The position numbers were made by a program, and so were the translations under genes. Under the pieces are notes generated by a model. The model was not told the origin of the DNA. It worked only from the letters and a program-made list of their open reading frames with translations, and ran no database searches. A stretch of 64,000 nt of DNA from Mycolicibacterium aichiense (GTDB lineage Bacteria > Actinomycetota > Actinomycetes > Mycobacteriales > Mycobacteriaceae): NCBI RefSeq assembly GCF_010726245.1, contig NZ_AP022561.1, forward strand, positions 5,580,001 to 5,644,000, written 5' to 3'. Shown piece by piece: positions 1 through 7,796 of this stretch (positions are counted from its first letter, which is position 1; the number at the start of each line of letters is the position of its first letter).

Positions 1-2
1 TG

Positions 3-1913
3 CTGCAGTGGTCCCGCCGAGCCGAGGCGACCCAATCGCGGTTCTGGACCCGCTGGGTCGGCGAGGTGATGCGACGGCCATGGCTGTCGGCGCTGGGTGC
101 CACGGCGGTCCTTCTGCTGATGGCCGCGCCGGCGTTCTCGATGGTGCTCGGCAACAGCATGCAGCGACAGTTCCCGGCCACCCACGAGGTCCGCGGCGGG
201 GTGGCCGCGGCCGCCCAGGCACTCGGGCCCGGCGCGCTGGGCCCGGTCCGGGTGCTGGTCACCTTTCCGGGCGGCGCGGCCTCCGACCCGAAGAACGCCG
301 CCGCGCTGGACGCGATCAACACCGAGATCTCGAAGGCGCCCGACGTCGTCTCGGTGTCGACGCCGGTGTTCGCCGACAACAACAGCAGCGCGCTGATCTC
401 GGCGATCCTGTCGGTGGACCCGGAGGATCTCGCCGCCCGCAATTCGATCGACTGGATGCGCAGCCACCTCACCGCACTGCCCGCGGCGAAGGGCGCGCAG
501 ATCGACGTCGGCGGCCCGACCGCACTGATCAAGGACTTCGACGACCGGGTCGGGCACACCCAACCGCTGGTGTTCGTGTTCGTCGCGGCGATCGCGTTCG
601 TGATGCTGCTGATCTCGGTGCGGTCGGTGTTCCTGGCCTTCAAGGGCGTGCTGATGACGGTGCTGTCCGTCGCCGCGGCCTACGGCAGCCTGGTGATGGT
701 CTTCCAGTGGGGCTGGCTGGAAGAGCTGGGCTTCCATCGGATCACCTCCATCGACTCGACGATCCCGCCGCTGGTGCTGGCGATGACGTTCGGCCTGTCG
801 ATGGACTACGAGATCTTCCTGCTCACCCGCATCCGGGAGCGCTACGTGCAGGTCGGTGACACCCGCGACGCGGTCGCCTACGGCGTGTCCACCAGTGCCC
901 GCACGATCACCAGCGCCGCGCTGATCATGATCGCGGTGTTCATCGGGTTCGCATTCGCCGGCATGCCGTTGGTCGCCGAGCTGGGGGTGGCGTGTGCGGT
1001 GGCCATCGCCGTCGACGCCACGATCGTCCGGCTGATCCTGGTGCCTGCGCTGATGGCGATGTTCGACCAATGGAACTGGTGGCTGCCGGCCTGGCTGGCC
1101 CGGATCCTGCCGTCGGTCGACTTTGAGAAGCCGCTGCCCAAGGTCGACCTCGGCGACCTCGTCGTCATCCCCGACGACATCTCGTCGCTGGTGCCGCCGA
1201 CCGCTGATCTGAAGATGGTGGTCAAGGGTGCGGCCAAGCTGAAGACCCTGGCCCCGGACGCGGTCAGCGTGGCCGATCCGCTGGCGTTCACCGGATGCAG
1301 CGAGCTGGCGGGCAAGGTCAAGGGCAGTGACGACGCCCGCGCCCGACCGGTGCGCATCGGCCCGGGCGGCACTTCGACGGTCAAGCTGATCCGCGGTTAC
1401 CGCAGTGCCAGGACGTCGACGCCGCGGCCGGTGCATCCGGTCACGATGTGGCGGGGCCGGCTCGCGATCGCCCTGGACGCGTTGGAGACCGGGGCCGCCG
1501 ACGACATGCATGGCGGCGTGGAGCGTCTCAGCCCGGTGGAGACCACCCACGTCCAGTTGCCGACCGGTGACCGGTTGCAGATCCCGACGTGTGCAGAGAC
1601 GCTGCGCATGCAGGCGTTTCTGATCATGTGCCGCAACAGCCGGTCGGATTTCGCCGAGTTCGCCGACCTGGTCGGCGGGATGGATACCGAGACCGCCGCG
1701 GTGGTACTCGCAGGGATGGACCGGTATTACTGTTCTGGACAACCTAAGCGACAATGGGTGGCGACTCAGCTGGTCCGCCGGCTGGCCGACCCCGACCCGT
1801 CCGATCTCGGCGACGACGAGCGGTGGGCTGGGCCGGAGGGGGCCGCCGAATGGGAGCGGATCAGGCAGCGTTGCCTTGCGGTGGCGGTGGCGATCCTGGA
1901 GGAGGCGAGGTGA
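3..1913 (+). CDS. mmpL11: MmpL-family RND lipid transporter, C-terminal part (MmpL11-like), cut by window edge
   Basis: The frame is open to the left edge, so the N-terminal part lies outside the window. What remains has one transmembrane segment near the start, a periplasmic porter-type domain of roughly 160 residues, then a second bundle of about five membrane helices. The bundle holds the motif GLSMDYEIFLLTRIRERY, whose Asp-Tyr pair is the proton-relay signature of MmpL/RND transporters. A soluble tail of about 270 residues follows. MmpL11 exports mycolic-acid-derived wax esters and long-chain lipids to the mycobacterial outer membrane. The assignment to MmpL11 rests on the next gene, which resembles Rv0201c as in M. 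tuberculosis, and on an inverted Rv0202c-Rv0189c order downstream. The stop overlaps the next start by GTGA. MmpL family is secure; the number 11 is by synteny. Confidence 0.85.
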   Translation: MQWSRRAEATQSRFWTRWVGEVMRRPWLSALGATAVLLLMAAPAFSMVLGNSMQRQFPATHEVRGGVAAAAQALGPGALGPVRVLVTFPGGAASDPKNAAALDAINTEISKAPDVVSVSTPVFADNNSSALISAILSVDPEDLAARNSIDWMRSHLTALPAAKGAQIDVGGPTALIKDFDDRVGHTQPLVFVFVAAIAFVMLLISVRSVFLAFKGVLMTVLSVAAAYGSLVMVFQWGWLEELGFHRITSIDSTIPPLVLAMTFGLSMDYEIFLLTRIRERYVQVGDTRDAVAYGVSTSARTITSAALIMIAVFIGFAFAGMPLVAELGVACAVAIAVDATIVRLILVPALMAMFDQWNWWLPAWLARILPSVDFEKPLPKVDLGDLVVIPDDISSLVPPTADLKMVVKGAAKLKTLAPDAVSVADPLAFTGCSELAGKVKGSDDARARPVRIGPGGTSTVKLIRGYRSARTSTPRPVHPVTMWRGRLAIALDALETGAADDMHGGVERLSPVETTHVQLPTGDRLQIPTCAETLRMQAFLIMCRNSRSDFAEFADLVGGMDTETAAVVLAGMDRYYCSGQPKRQWVATQLVRRLADPDPSDLGDDERWAGPEGAAEWERIRQRCLAVAVAILEEAR

Positions 1914-2398
1914 CGGTGGCAGCGGAACGCGATGCCGCACCGGCCGCGCAAACTTTCATCGACCCCCGTCCTGTCGAGTTCTGGCCAACGGCCTCCATCC
2001 GCGAGGCGCTCGAGACCGGCGACATCACCGTCTGGCAGCGGATCGTGATGGCCATCAAGCGCGATCCGTACGGCCGGACCGCCCGCCAGGTCGAGGAAGT
2101 GCTCGAGCACTCCCAGCCATATGGCATCTCCAAGGCACTGGCCGAGGTGCTGCTGCGCGCGCGCAGCCACCTGGAGGCCAACGAGCGCGCCGAGGCAGCC
2201 CGGCACGTGCGGCTGCTGCTCGACCGGTCCGGCTTGGCCGAGCAGGAATTCGCCTCCCGGATCGGGGTGGCCCAGTCGGATCTGGTCTCCTACCTCGACG
2301 CCACAGTCAGTCCCCCGGCGTCGCTGATGATCCGGATGCGCAGGCTGTCGGACCGGTTCGCCAAGATGCGCGCCCAGCGCGCGTCCGGCGGGCAATGA
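1910..2398 (+). CDS. Rv0201c-like helix-turn-helix-containing protein
   Basis: A 162-residue cytosolic protein with no membrane segment. The GTG start overlaps the mmpL stop by four bases, so the two are translationally coupled. The C-terminal third (about residues 95-150) has the pattern of a Cro/C1-type helix-turn-helix: LDRSGLAEQEFASRIGVAQS followed by a recognition helix and an Arg-rich end. The N-terminal part is helical and not recognised. In M. tuberculosis Rv0201c occupies the same place beside mmpL11. It may be a regulator or an accessory protein; no target can be read from the sequence. Confidence 0.8.
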   Translation: MTVAAERDAAPAAQTFIDPRPVEFWPTASIREALETGDITVWQRIVMAIKRDPYGRTARQVEEVLEHSQPYGISKALAEVLLRARSHLEANERAEAARHVRLLLDRSGLAEQEFASRIGVAQSDLVSYLDATVSPPASLMIRMRRLSDRFAKMRAQRASGGQ

Positions 2399-2402
2399 GC
2401 CG

Positions 2403-2822
2403 GTGAGTCCGAATTCAGCTGAGCTGGAAGCGATTCTGCGCGATACCCGCACGGTTGCGGTGGTGGGGGTCTCCGACAATCCGGCCAGGCCCAGCCATGA
2501 CGTGTATCAGTACCTGGCGCGGTTCAGCGATTTCGAGCTGTACCCGGTGAACCCGAACATCAGCGACATCGACGGCGTGCAGGTCTATCCGTCGCTGGCC
2601 GAACTGCCCGTCGTGCCGGACATGGTTGACGTGTTCCGCCGCTACGACGATCTGCCCGGGGTGCTGGCCGACACGCTCGCACTGAGCCCACATCCGAAAT
2701 ACCTGTGGCTGCAACAGGGTCTGTGGCACGACGAGGTGGCGGAGCAGGCGCGCGCCGCCGGGCTGAGTGTTGTCATGGACCGGTGTTTGAAGGTGGACTA
2801 CGCCCGGCTCATCGGGCGTTGA
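2403..2822 (+). CDS. CoA-binding domain protein (YccU family)
   Basis: A 139-residue single-domain protein with a Rossmann-like CoA-binding fold. A first strand TVAVVGVSDNPARPSHDV carries the GxSxxPxRxS nucleotide-binding loop, followed by YPVNPN and a late VVMDRCLKVDYARL segment, all typical of the succinyl-CoA-synthetase-type CoA-binding family (YccU). Members bind CoA but usually have no assigned reaction. It starts four bases after the Rv0201c-like gene and its last 14 bases overlap the convergent Mce-associated gene, so it is probably the last gene of the mmpL transcript. Confidence 0.88.
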   Translation: MSPNSAELEAILRDTRTVAVVGVSDNPARPSHDVYQYLARFSDFELYPVNPNISDIDGVQVYPSLAELPVVPDMVDVFRRYDDLPGVLADTLALSPHPKYLWLQQGLWHDEVAEQARAAGLSVVMDRCLKVDYARLIGR

Positions 2823-3498
2823 TCGGCGAGATGTCGAGAACCTGCCAGCGATCGTCCTGCTTGGCCAGGCTGACCCGCAACGCCAGCACCGCGGTACTGG
2901 GCTGCTGACCCGGCTGGCTCTGGGTGCCCCGCATCACCACCGCCACGCTGGCCGCCGTAGGGCCCAGCGCCTCCAGTCCGGCCGAGATGGTCTGCGCCGT
3001 GGCGGAGATGTTCTTCTTCGCCAGATCCGAAGTGGACTTGCCGAATTCGTTCTTGAACGCATCGGCCCGGTCGGGTGCCATGAACGTCGCAGCCCGGTCG
3101 ATGGACGACGTGGGGTCGGCCGGGGTGAACGTCGCCGTGGCTTCGGAGGCGGCGGTCGCGATGCGCACCACCTCGGCGGAGTCGCGGGTGAAATCCCGGT
3201 CCGGGCGCGTCCACTGGGTGTAGCCGACGACGACGGTGGCGACCAGCGCCGTGGTGGCCAGCGCGACGACGGCGAGGCGTAGGCCGGGACCGTCGTCGTC
3301 GGTGCCGACGGTCACCGAATCCCGGCGGAACAGCACGATGTTGACGATCACGCCCTCGACGATGAGCAGGCACAGCATCGAGCAGACCGCCACCCACCAC
3401 AGCGGCCAGCCGAGCACCACGCCGATGGCCAGCAGGGCCGCGATGGCGGCCAGCGGCGCGACTATGTCGAAGGCCAGGACGCGGGCCAGGTTCCTCAT
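2809..3498 (-). CDS. Mce-associated membrane protein (Rv0200-like)
   Basis: A 229-residue membrane protein with two or three hydrophobic segments in the first 100 residues (VLAFDIVAPLAAIAALLAIG, a Trp-rich segment, and LAVVALATTALVATVVVG), then an extracytoplasmic domain of about 120 residues that resembles the NTF2/SnoaL-like domain of Mce-associated (Mam) proteins. It matches M. tuberculosis Rv0200 in length and position. Its ATG overlaps the stop of the upstream Rv0199-like gene (ATGA), so the two are one operon. Such proteins stabilise or regulate Mce complexes (Rv0199/OmamA stabilises Mce1). Which Mce system this pair serves cannot be seen here. Confidence 0.85.
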   Translation of the reverse strand: MRNLARVLAFDIVAPLAAIAALLAIGVVLGWPLWWVAVCSMLCLLIVEGVIVNIVLFRRDSVTVGTDDDGPGLRLAVVALATTALVATVVVGYTQWTRPDRDFTRDSAEVVRIATAASEATATFTPADPTSSIDRAATFMAPDRADAFKNEFGKSTSDLAKKNISATAQTISAGLEALGPTAASVAVVMRGTQSQPGQQPSTAVLALRVSLAKQDDRWQVLDISPINAR

Positions 3499-4082
3499 CG
3501 CAACGACTCCAGCCGCGAGATCATCGGCTTGCCGTCCACGTCGGAAACGCCGAGGCGCAGGTTCCAGCGCACGGTCGTGGGCTTGTTGCCGGAGTTCTCG
3601 CTGACCGAAGTGGCGATCACCAACACGGAGTCGGTGCGGTTGGCCAGTTCCGGCGGCAGGGCGGGCGCTTGCGGGGCCTGACCCGGCTGGACATTCAGGT
3701 CGTGGTGGACCGCTTCGAAGGACACCGACTCGATCTGTCCGGTGGTGCGGGCCTGCAGGGTGCGGACCACCTCGCGGTAGGGCTTGATGGCGGCTTCGAA
3801 ATCGGAGTTGAGCTGGCCCGCGGTGCCGTCGTGCAGTTTGGCCAGGCTGGCGTCGACGTTGTCGACGTTCATGTTGATCAGAACACTTGTCCAGTTCGCG
3901 GCGGCTGACATCACCTTGGACTGATAGGCCCGCTCGTCGGCGGCGTCGTGGTGCCCGGACCAGATCAGCGCGCCGAGGACGACGGCCGCGACGGCCAGCA
4001 CACCGAGGACCGCGGAGGCGACACCGTAGCCGGTGAAGGTGCGCTCGTCGGCGCCGTCATCGGTCGGTTCGGCCTCAGGCAT
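3495..4082 (-). CDS. omamA: Mce-associated membrane protein (Rv0199/OmamA-like)
   Basis: A 195-residue protein with an acidic N-terminus, one membrane anchor around residues 22-42 (GVASAVLGVLAVAAVVLGAL) and an extracytoplasmic NTF2-like domain. A longer reading with an upstream ATG would run into the zmp1 start and adds a low-complexity Arg/Pro stretch, so the internal ATG before PEAEPTDD is preferred. Known role of the family: OmamA (Rv0199) is an orphaned Mce-associated membrane protein required for stability of the Mce1 transporter and cholesterol/fatty acid import. It is divergent from zmp1 and co-transcribed with the Rv0200-like gene. The symbol is assigned by similarity and context. Confidence 0.8.
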   Translation of the reverse strand: MPEAEPTDDGADERTFTGYGVASAVLGVLAVAAVVLGALIWSGHHDAADERAYQSKVMSAAANWTSVLINMNVDNVDASLAKLHDGTAGQLNSDFEAAIKPYREVVRTLQARTTGQIESVSFEAVHHDLNVQPGQAPQAPALPPELANRTDSVLVIATSVSENSGNKPTTVRWNLRLGVSDVDGKPMISRLESLR

Positions 4083-4152
4083 GAAGGCGAGGCTACCGGG
4101 CGGCCACCTGCGGGCCGGACGCCGAGGTCGGACCTCTGGTAAGGATGGTTGG

Positions 4153-6129
4153 GTGACGGTAGAAACGCTGCGCTCGGGCATCGACTTGTCCCACGTCGAG
4201 GCCCAGGTTCGCCCCCAAGACGATCTGTTCGGTCACGTCAACGGACGGTGGCTGTCCGAGTACACCATCCCCGGTGACCGGGCCACCGACGGCGCGTTCC
4301 GGACGTTGTACGACCGGGCCGAGGAGCAGGTGCGCGAGCTGATCATGTCCGCGGCCGGTGAGCCGGGGACGGATGCTCAGCGGATCGGTGACCTCTACGC
4401 CAGCTTCCTGGACGCCGAGGCCGTCGAGCGCCGCGGCGTGCAGCCGCTGCTCGACGAGCTGGCGCAGATCGATGCGGCCGCCGACCCGGCTGCCCTGGCC
4501 GCGGTGATCGGGGCACTGCAGCGCACCGGTGTCGGCGGCGGTGTCGGGCTCTACATCGACACCGATTCCAAGAACTCGATGCGATACCTGCTGCACGTCA
4601 CGCAGTCGGGCCTGGGCCTGCCGGACGAGTCGTACTACCGCGACGAGCAGCACGCCTCCATCCTGGGTGCCTACCCGGCGCATATCGCGGCGATGTTCGC
4701 GCTCGTGTTGGGCGGCAGCGCCGAGGACCACACCGAGCGGGCCGCGCGAATCGTCGCCCTGGAGACCAAACTGGCTGCCGCGCACTGGGATGTCGTCAAG
4801 CGCCGCGACGCGGACTTGACCTACAACCTGCGCAACTTCGCCGATCTGCCCGCCGAGGCGCCCGGCTTCGACTGGGCCGGCTGGATCGGCGCGCAGGGCA
4901 CCACCCCGGACGTGGTCGCCGAACTCGTTGTGCGTCAGCCTGATTACCTCACCGCCTTCGCCGAGCTGTGGTCGGGTCACGACTTCGCCGACTGGCAGGA
5001 CTGGGCGCGCTGGCGGCTGATCAACGCCCGCGCCGCCTATCTGACCGAGGCGGTGGTCGAGGCGAACTTCGACTTCTACGGTCGCACCCTGTCCGGTACC
5101 GAGCAGATCCGCGAACGCTGGAAGCGGGCGGTGTCGCTGGTGGAGAGTTTGATGGGCGACGCGGTCGGACGGCTGTATGTCGAGCGGCACTTCCCGCCGG
5201 ATGCCAAGGCCCGCATGGACGTGCTCGTCGACAACCTGCGCGAGGCCTACCGGGTCAGCATCAACGACCTGGAGTGGATGACGCCGGAGACCCGCAAGCG
5301 CGCTCTCGCCAAACTGGACAAGTTCACCGCCAAGATCGGCTACCCGAAGAAATGGCGTGACTACTCGGCGCTGGTGATCGATCGAAACGATCTGTACGGC
5401 AATGTGATCCGCGGCGCCGAGGTCGCGCACGACCGGGAACTCGCCAAGCTCGGTGGCCCGGTCGACCGCGACGAGTGGTTCATGACCCCGCAGACGGTCA
5501 ACGCCTACTACAACCCGGGTATGAACGAGATCGTGTTCCCCGCGGCGATTCTGCAGCCGCCGTTCTTCGACGCCGAGGCCGATGACGCGGCGAACTACGG
5601 CGGCATCGGGGCCGTGATCGGCCATGAGATCGGCCACGGATTCGACGACCAAGGCGCCAAATACGACGGCGACGGCAACCTCGTCGACTGGTGGACCGAC
5701 GAGGACCGCGCCGAGTTCGGCACGCGCACAAAGCAACTCATCGAGCAGTACGAAGAGTTCGTGCCGCGTGGCCTTGCACCGAGCCACCACGTCAACGGTG
5801 CGTTCACGGTCGGCGAGAACATCGGCGACCTCGGCGGGCTGTCGATCGCGCTGCTGGCCTACGAACTGTCGCTGGACGGCAAGGAAGCTCCGGTGATCGA
5901 CGGGTTGACCGGCCGGCAGCGGGTGTTCTTCGGCTGGGCGCAAGTGTGGCGTACGAAATCTCGTGAGGCCGAGGCGATTCGGCGCCTGGCGACCGATCCA
6001 CACTCGCCGCCGGAGTTCCGCTGCAACGGCGTGATCCGCAACATGGACGCGTTCTACGAGGCGTTCGACGTCAGCGAGGACGACGAACTGTACCTCGAGC
6101 CCGACCGGCGCGTCCGCATCTGGAGCTAA
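4153..6129 (+). CDS. zmp1: M13-family zinc metallopeptidase Zmp1 (neprilysin-like)
   Basis: A 658-residue protein, near the 663 residues of M. tuberculosis Zmp1 (Rv0198c). It has the M13 N-terminal helical domain and a C-terminal catalytic domain. The zinc motif HEIGH is at about residues 491-495 and the third ligand, in GENIGDLGG, is Glu at about 555. The substrate-binding motif NAYYNPGMNEIVFPA lies in between. It has no signal peptide, as in the tuberculosis enzyme, which is nonetheless found outside the cytosol. A GTG start is preferred because an AAGGA ribosome site precedes it and the upstream ATG reading would enter the divergent gene. Zmp1 cleaves peptides and in pathogens blunts inflammasome activation. 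The stop overlaps the convergent ArsR gene. Confidence 0.95.
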   Translation: MTVETLRSGIDLSHVEAQVRPQDDLFGHVNGRWLSEYTIPGDRATDGAFRTLYDRAEEQVRELIMSAAGEPGTDAQRIGDLYASFLDAEAVERRGVQPLLDELAQIDAAADPAALAAVIGALQRTGVGGGVGLYIDTDSKNSMRYLLHVTQSGLGLPDESYYRDEQHASILGAYPAHIAAMFALVLGGSAEDHTERAARIVALETKLAAAHWDVVKRRDADLTYNLRNFADLPAEAPGFDWAGWIGAQGTTPDVVAELVVRQPDYLTAFAELWSGHDFADWQDWARWRLINARAAYLTEAVVEANFDFYGRTLSGTEQIRERWKRAVSLVESLMGDAVGRLYVERHFPPDAKARMDVLVDNLREAYRVSINDLEWMTPETRKRALAKLDKFTAKIGYPKKWRDYSALVIDRNDLYGNVIRGAEVAHDRELAKLGGPVDRDEWFMTPQTVNAYYNPGMNEIVFPAAILQPPFFDAEADDAANYGGIGAVIGHEIGHGFDDQGAKYDGDGNLVDWWTDEDRAEFGTRTKQLIEQYEEFVPRGLAPSHHVNGAFTVGENIGDLGGLSIALLAYELSLDGKEAPVIDGLTGRQRVFFGWAQVWRTKSREAEAIRRLATDPHSPPEFRCNGVIRNMDAFYEAFDVSEDDELYLEPDRRVRIWS

Positions 6130-6470
6130 CCGCGGGCAGCGACCTCGCGGTTGGCGCCGTCGACCACCGACGCCAGCAGCCCGGGTAGTGCGGCGTCGAT
6201 TTCCTCGGCACGCAGCCGCTGGTGGGTGAGGCCGCCGAGAACCAATCGTTCGAGCAGTCCGGCTTCGCGCAGGATCTTGAAGTGGTGGGTGGCGGTGGAC
6301 TTGTTGATGCCGTCGTAGAGCGCACTGCACTGCATGGGTACGCCGGCGTTGCGCAGTCGTCGGATCATCTCCAGCCGAGCGGGATCCTGTAGCGCCGCGA
6401 GCACCTGATGCAGCGGCCCGACTTGATGGACGGGATAGCTGTCGGCAGGGAATGCCTGCACCTCAACCAC
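6126..6470 (-). CDS. ArsR-type winged-helix repressor
   Basis: A 114-residue winged helix-turn-helix protein. The ArsR pattern is clear: QDPARLEMIRRL (helix 2), CSALYDGINKSTATHHFKIL (recognition region) and a wing REAGLLERLVLGG. Typical metal-binding ELCVCDL residues are absent; only one Cys sits near the recognition helix. Its ligand is therefore probably an organic compound, not a metal. The GTG start has AGGAG six bases upstream. It is divergent from an MFS transporter, and two matching inverted repeats lie between them, so it most likely represses both genes. Confidence 0.88.
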   Translation of the reverse strand: MVEVQAFPADSYPVHQVGPLHQVLAALQDPARLEMIRRLRNAGVPMQCSALYDGINKSTATHHFKILREAGLLERLVLGGLTHQRLRAEEIDAALPGLLASVVDGANREVAARG

Positions 6471-6505
6471 GGTTGTCTCCTGTGTCCGCCATCACGGCCT
6501 GCGAA

Positions 6506-6523
6506 GTTTGATCAGCATCAAAC
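6506..6523. promoter_or_regulatory. Candidate ArsR operator 1
   Basis: Perfect inverted repeat GTTTGAT-CAGC-ATCAAAC with 7-bp arms and a 4-bp spacer, in the intergenic region between the divergent ArsR and MFS genes. A second copy with identical spacing follows 37 bp downstream, which supports a repressor-binding role. Confidence 0.6.
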
Positions 6524-6542
6524 CTAGCGTACGCTCGAACGG

Positions 6543-6560
6543 GTTCGATGACCATCAAAC
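6543..6560. promoter_or_regulatory. Candidate ArsR operator 2
   Basis: Inverted repeat GTTCGAT-GACC-ATCAAAC, the same architecture as operator 1 with one mismatch between arms. It ends 15 bp before the MFS start codon, a position where bound repressor would block transcription. Confidence 0.55.
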
Positions 6561-6575
6561 TACTCCGGAGTTGTC

Positions 6576-7796
6576 ATGGCCTGTGTGCAGGAGACGTCAC
6601 CCGCTGACGTCACCGGCCAGCGCTGGGCGTACCCCCTGCTTCTGGTGCTCAGCGGCGTCGCGCTCGGCGTCTCGGGCCTGCCCGCACCGCTGTACGGCAT
6701 CTACGAATCGAACTGGCATCTCTCGCCGCTCGCCACCACCGTCGTGTTCGCGGTGTACGCCTTCGCCGCGCTGGCGGCGGTGCTGGTGTCCGGCCGCATC
6801 TCCGACGTCGTGGGCCGCAAGCCGGTACTCCTCGGCGCGCTGATCGCACTGATCGCCGGCCTGGGCATCTTCCTGATCGCCGACAGCATCGAAATGCTGC
6901 TGCTGGCCCGCACCATTCACGGCGCCGCCGTCGGCTCGATCGTCGTCGCCGCGGCTGCCGCGCTGCTGGACCTGCGGCCGCACCACGGGGTGCGCAGCGG
7001 CCAGCTCAGCGGCGTGAGCTTCAACATCGGCATGACGGTGGCGATCGTCGGCTCGTCGCTGCTGGCACAGTACGTCGCGCACCCGCTGCGCACCCCGTAT
7101 GCGGTCGTCGCGGTGGTGTGCGCAATCGTCGGTATCGGCGTGGTGGCCCTACGGGAAACCCATGAGGGCCGCACCGGCGGCCGGATCCGGATCAGTAAAC
7201 CGGCTGTGCCGCAGGCGATCCGCGAGGACTTCTGGTTTGCCGCCCTCGGCGCGATGGCGTCCTGGTCGGTGCTCGGGGTGCTTTTGTCGCTGTATCCGTC
7301 GCTGGCCGCGCAGCAGACCCACATGCACAACCTGGTGTTCGGCGGAGGCGTCGTCGGGGTCACCGCATTCTCCGCGGCGATGGCGCAGCTGGTGGCTACC
7401 CGGGTTCCGGCCAAGCGCTCGGCGGTGATCGGCGACATCGGCATGGCCGCCGCGCTGCTGCTGACCATCCCGGTGCTGCTCACCCACCGCTGGCCGTTGG
7501 TGTTCGCTGCCGCGGCACTGCTGGGAGCGACGTTCGGACTCGGTTTCGGCGGCTCGCTGCGCCACCTGTCCGACGTGGTGCCCTCGGACCGCCGCGGCGA
7601 GACGATGTCGGCGTTCTACCTGCTGGCCTATACCGCGATGGCACTGCCGACGATCGCCGCCGGCTGGGCGGCCACCAGATGGCCGCTGGCGCAGGTGTTC
7701 CCGTGGTTCGCACTGATCGTGGCGCTGGCCTGCCTGGGGGCCGCCGCAGTGGGCCTCAGTCGGCGGGCCGGAGCGCAGCGACCCGGGAATGCCTAG
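6576..7796 (+). CDS. MFS drug/metabolite exporter
   Basis: A 406-residue integral membrane protein with about 12 hydrophobic segments. The MFS signature between helices 2 and 3 reads GRISDVVGRKPVLL. A GGAG ribosome site stands five bases before the ATG. It lies downstream of two ArsR-type operators and divergent from the ArsR gene, which points to substrate-induced efflux. The substrate is not readable. The stop overlaps the convergent esterase gene by four bases. Confidence 0.9.
   Translation: MACVQETSPADVTGQRWAYPLLLVLSGVALGVSGLPAPLYGIYESNWHLSPLATTVVFAVYAFAALAAVLVSGRISDVVGRKPVLLGALIALIAGLGIFLIADSIEMLLLARTIHGAAVGSIVVAAAAALLDLRPHHGVRSGQLSGVSFNIGMTVAIVGSSLLAQYVAHPLRTPYAVVAVVCAIVGIGVVALRETHEGRTGGRIRISKPAVPQAIREDFWFAALGAMASWSVLGVLLSLYPSLAAQQTHMHNLVFGGGVVGVTAFSAAMAQLVATRVPAKRSAVIGDIGMAAALLLTIPVLLTHRWPLVFAAAALLGATFGLGFGGSLRHLSDVVPSDRRGETMSAFYLLAYTAMALPTIAAGWAATRWPLAQVFPWFALIVALACLGAAAVGLSRRAGAQRPGNA

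Noticed and set aside
4093..6330. A 745-codon minus-strand reading opposite zmp1
   Set aside because: It is the antisense shadow of a G+C-rich coding gene. Its composition is Arg/Gly/Val-rich without domains, and zmp1 has full catalytic motifs.
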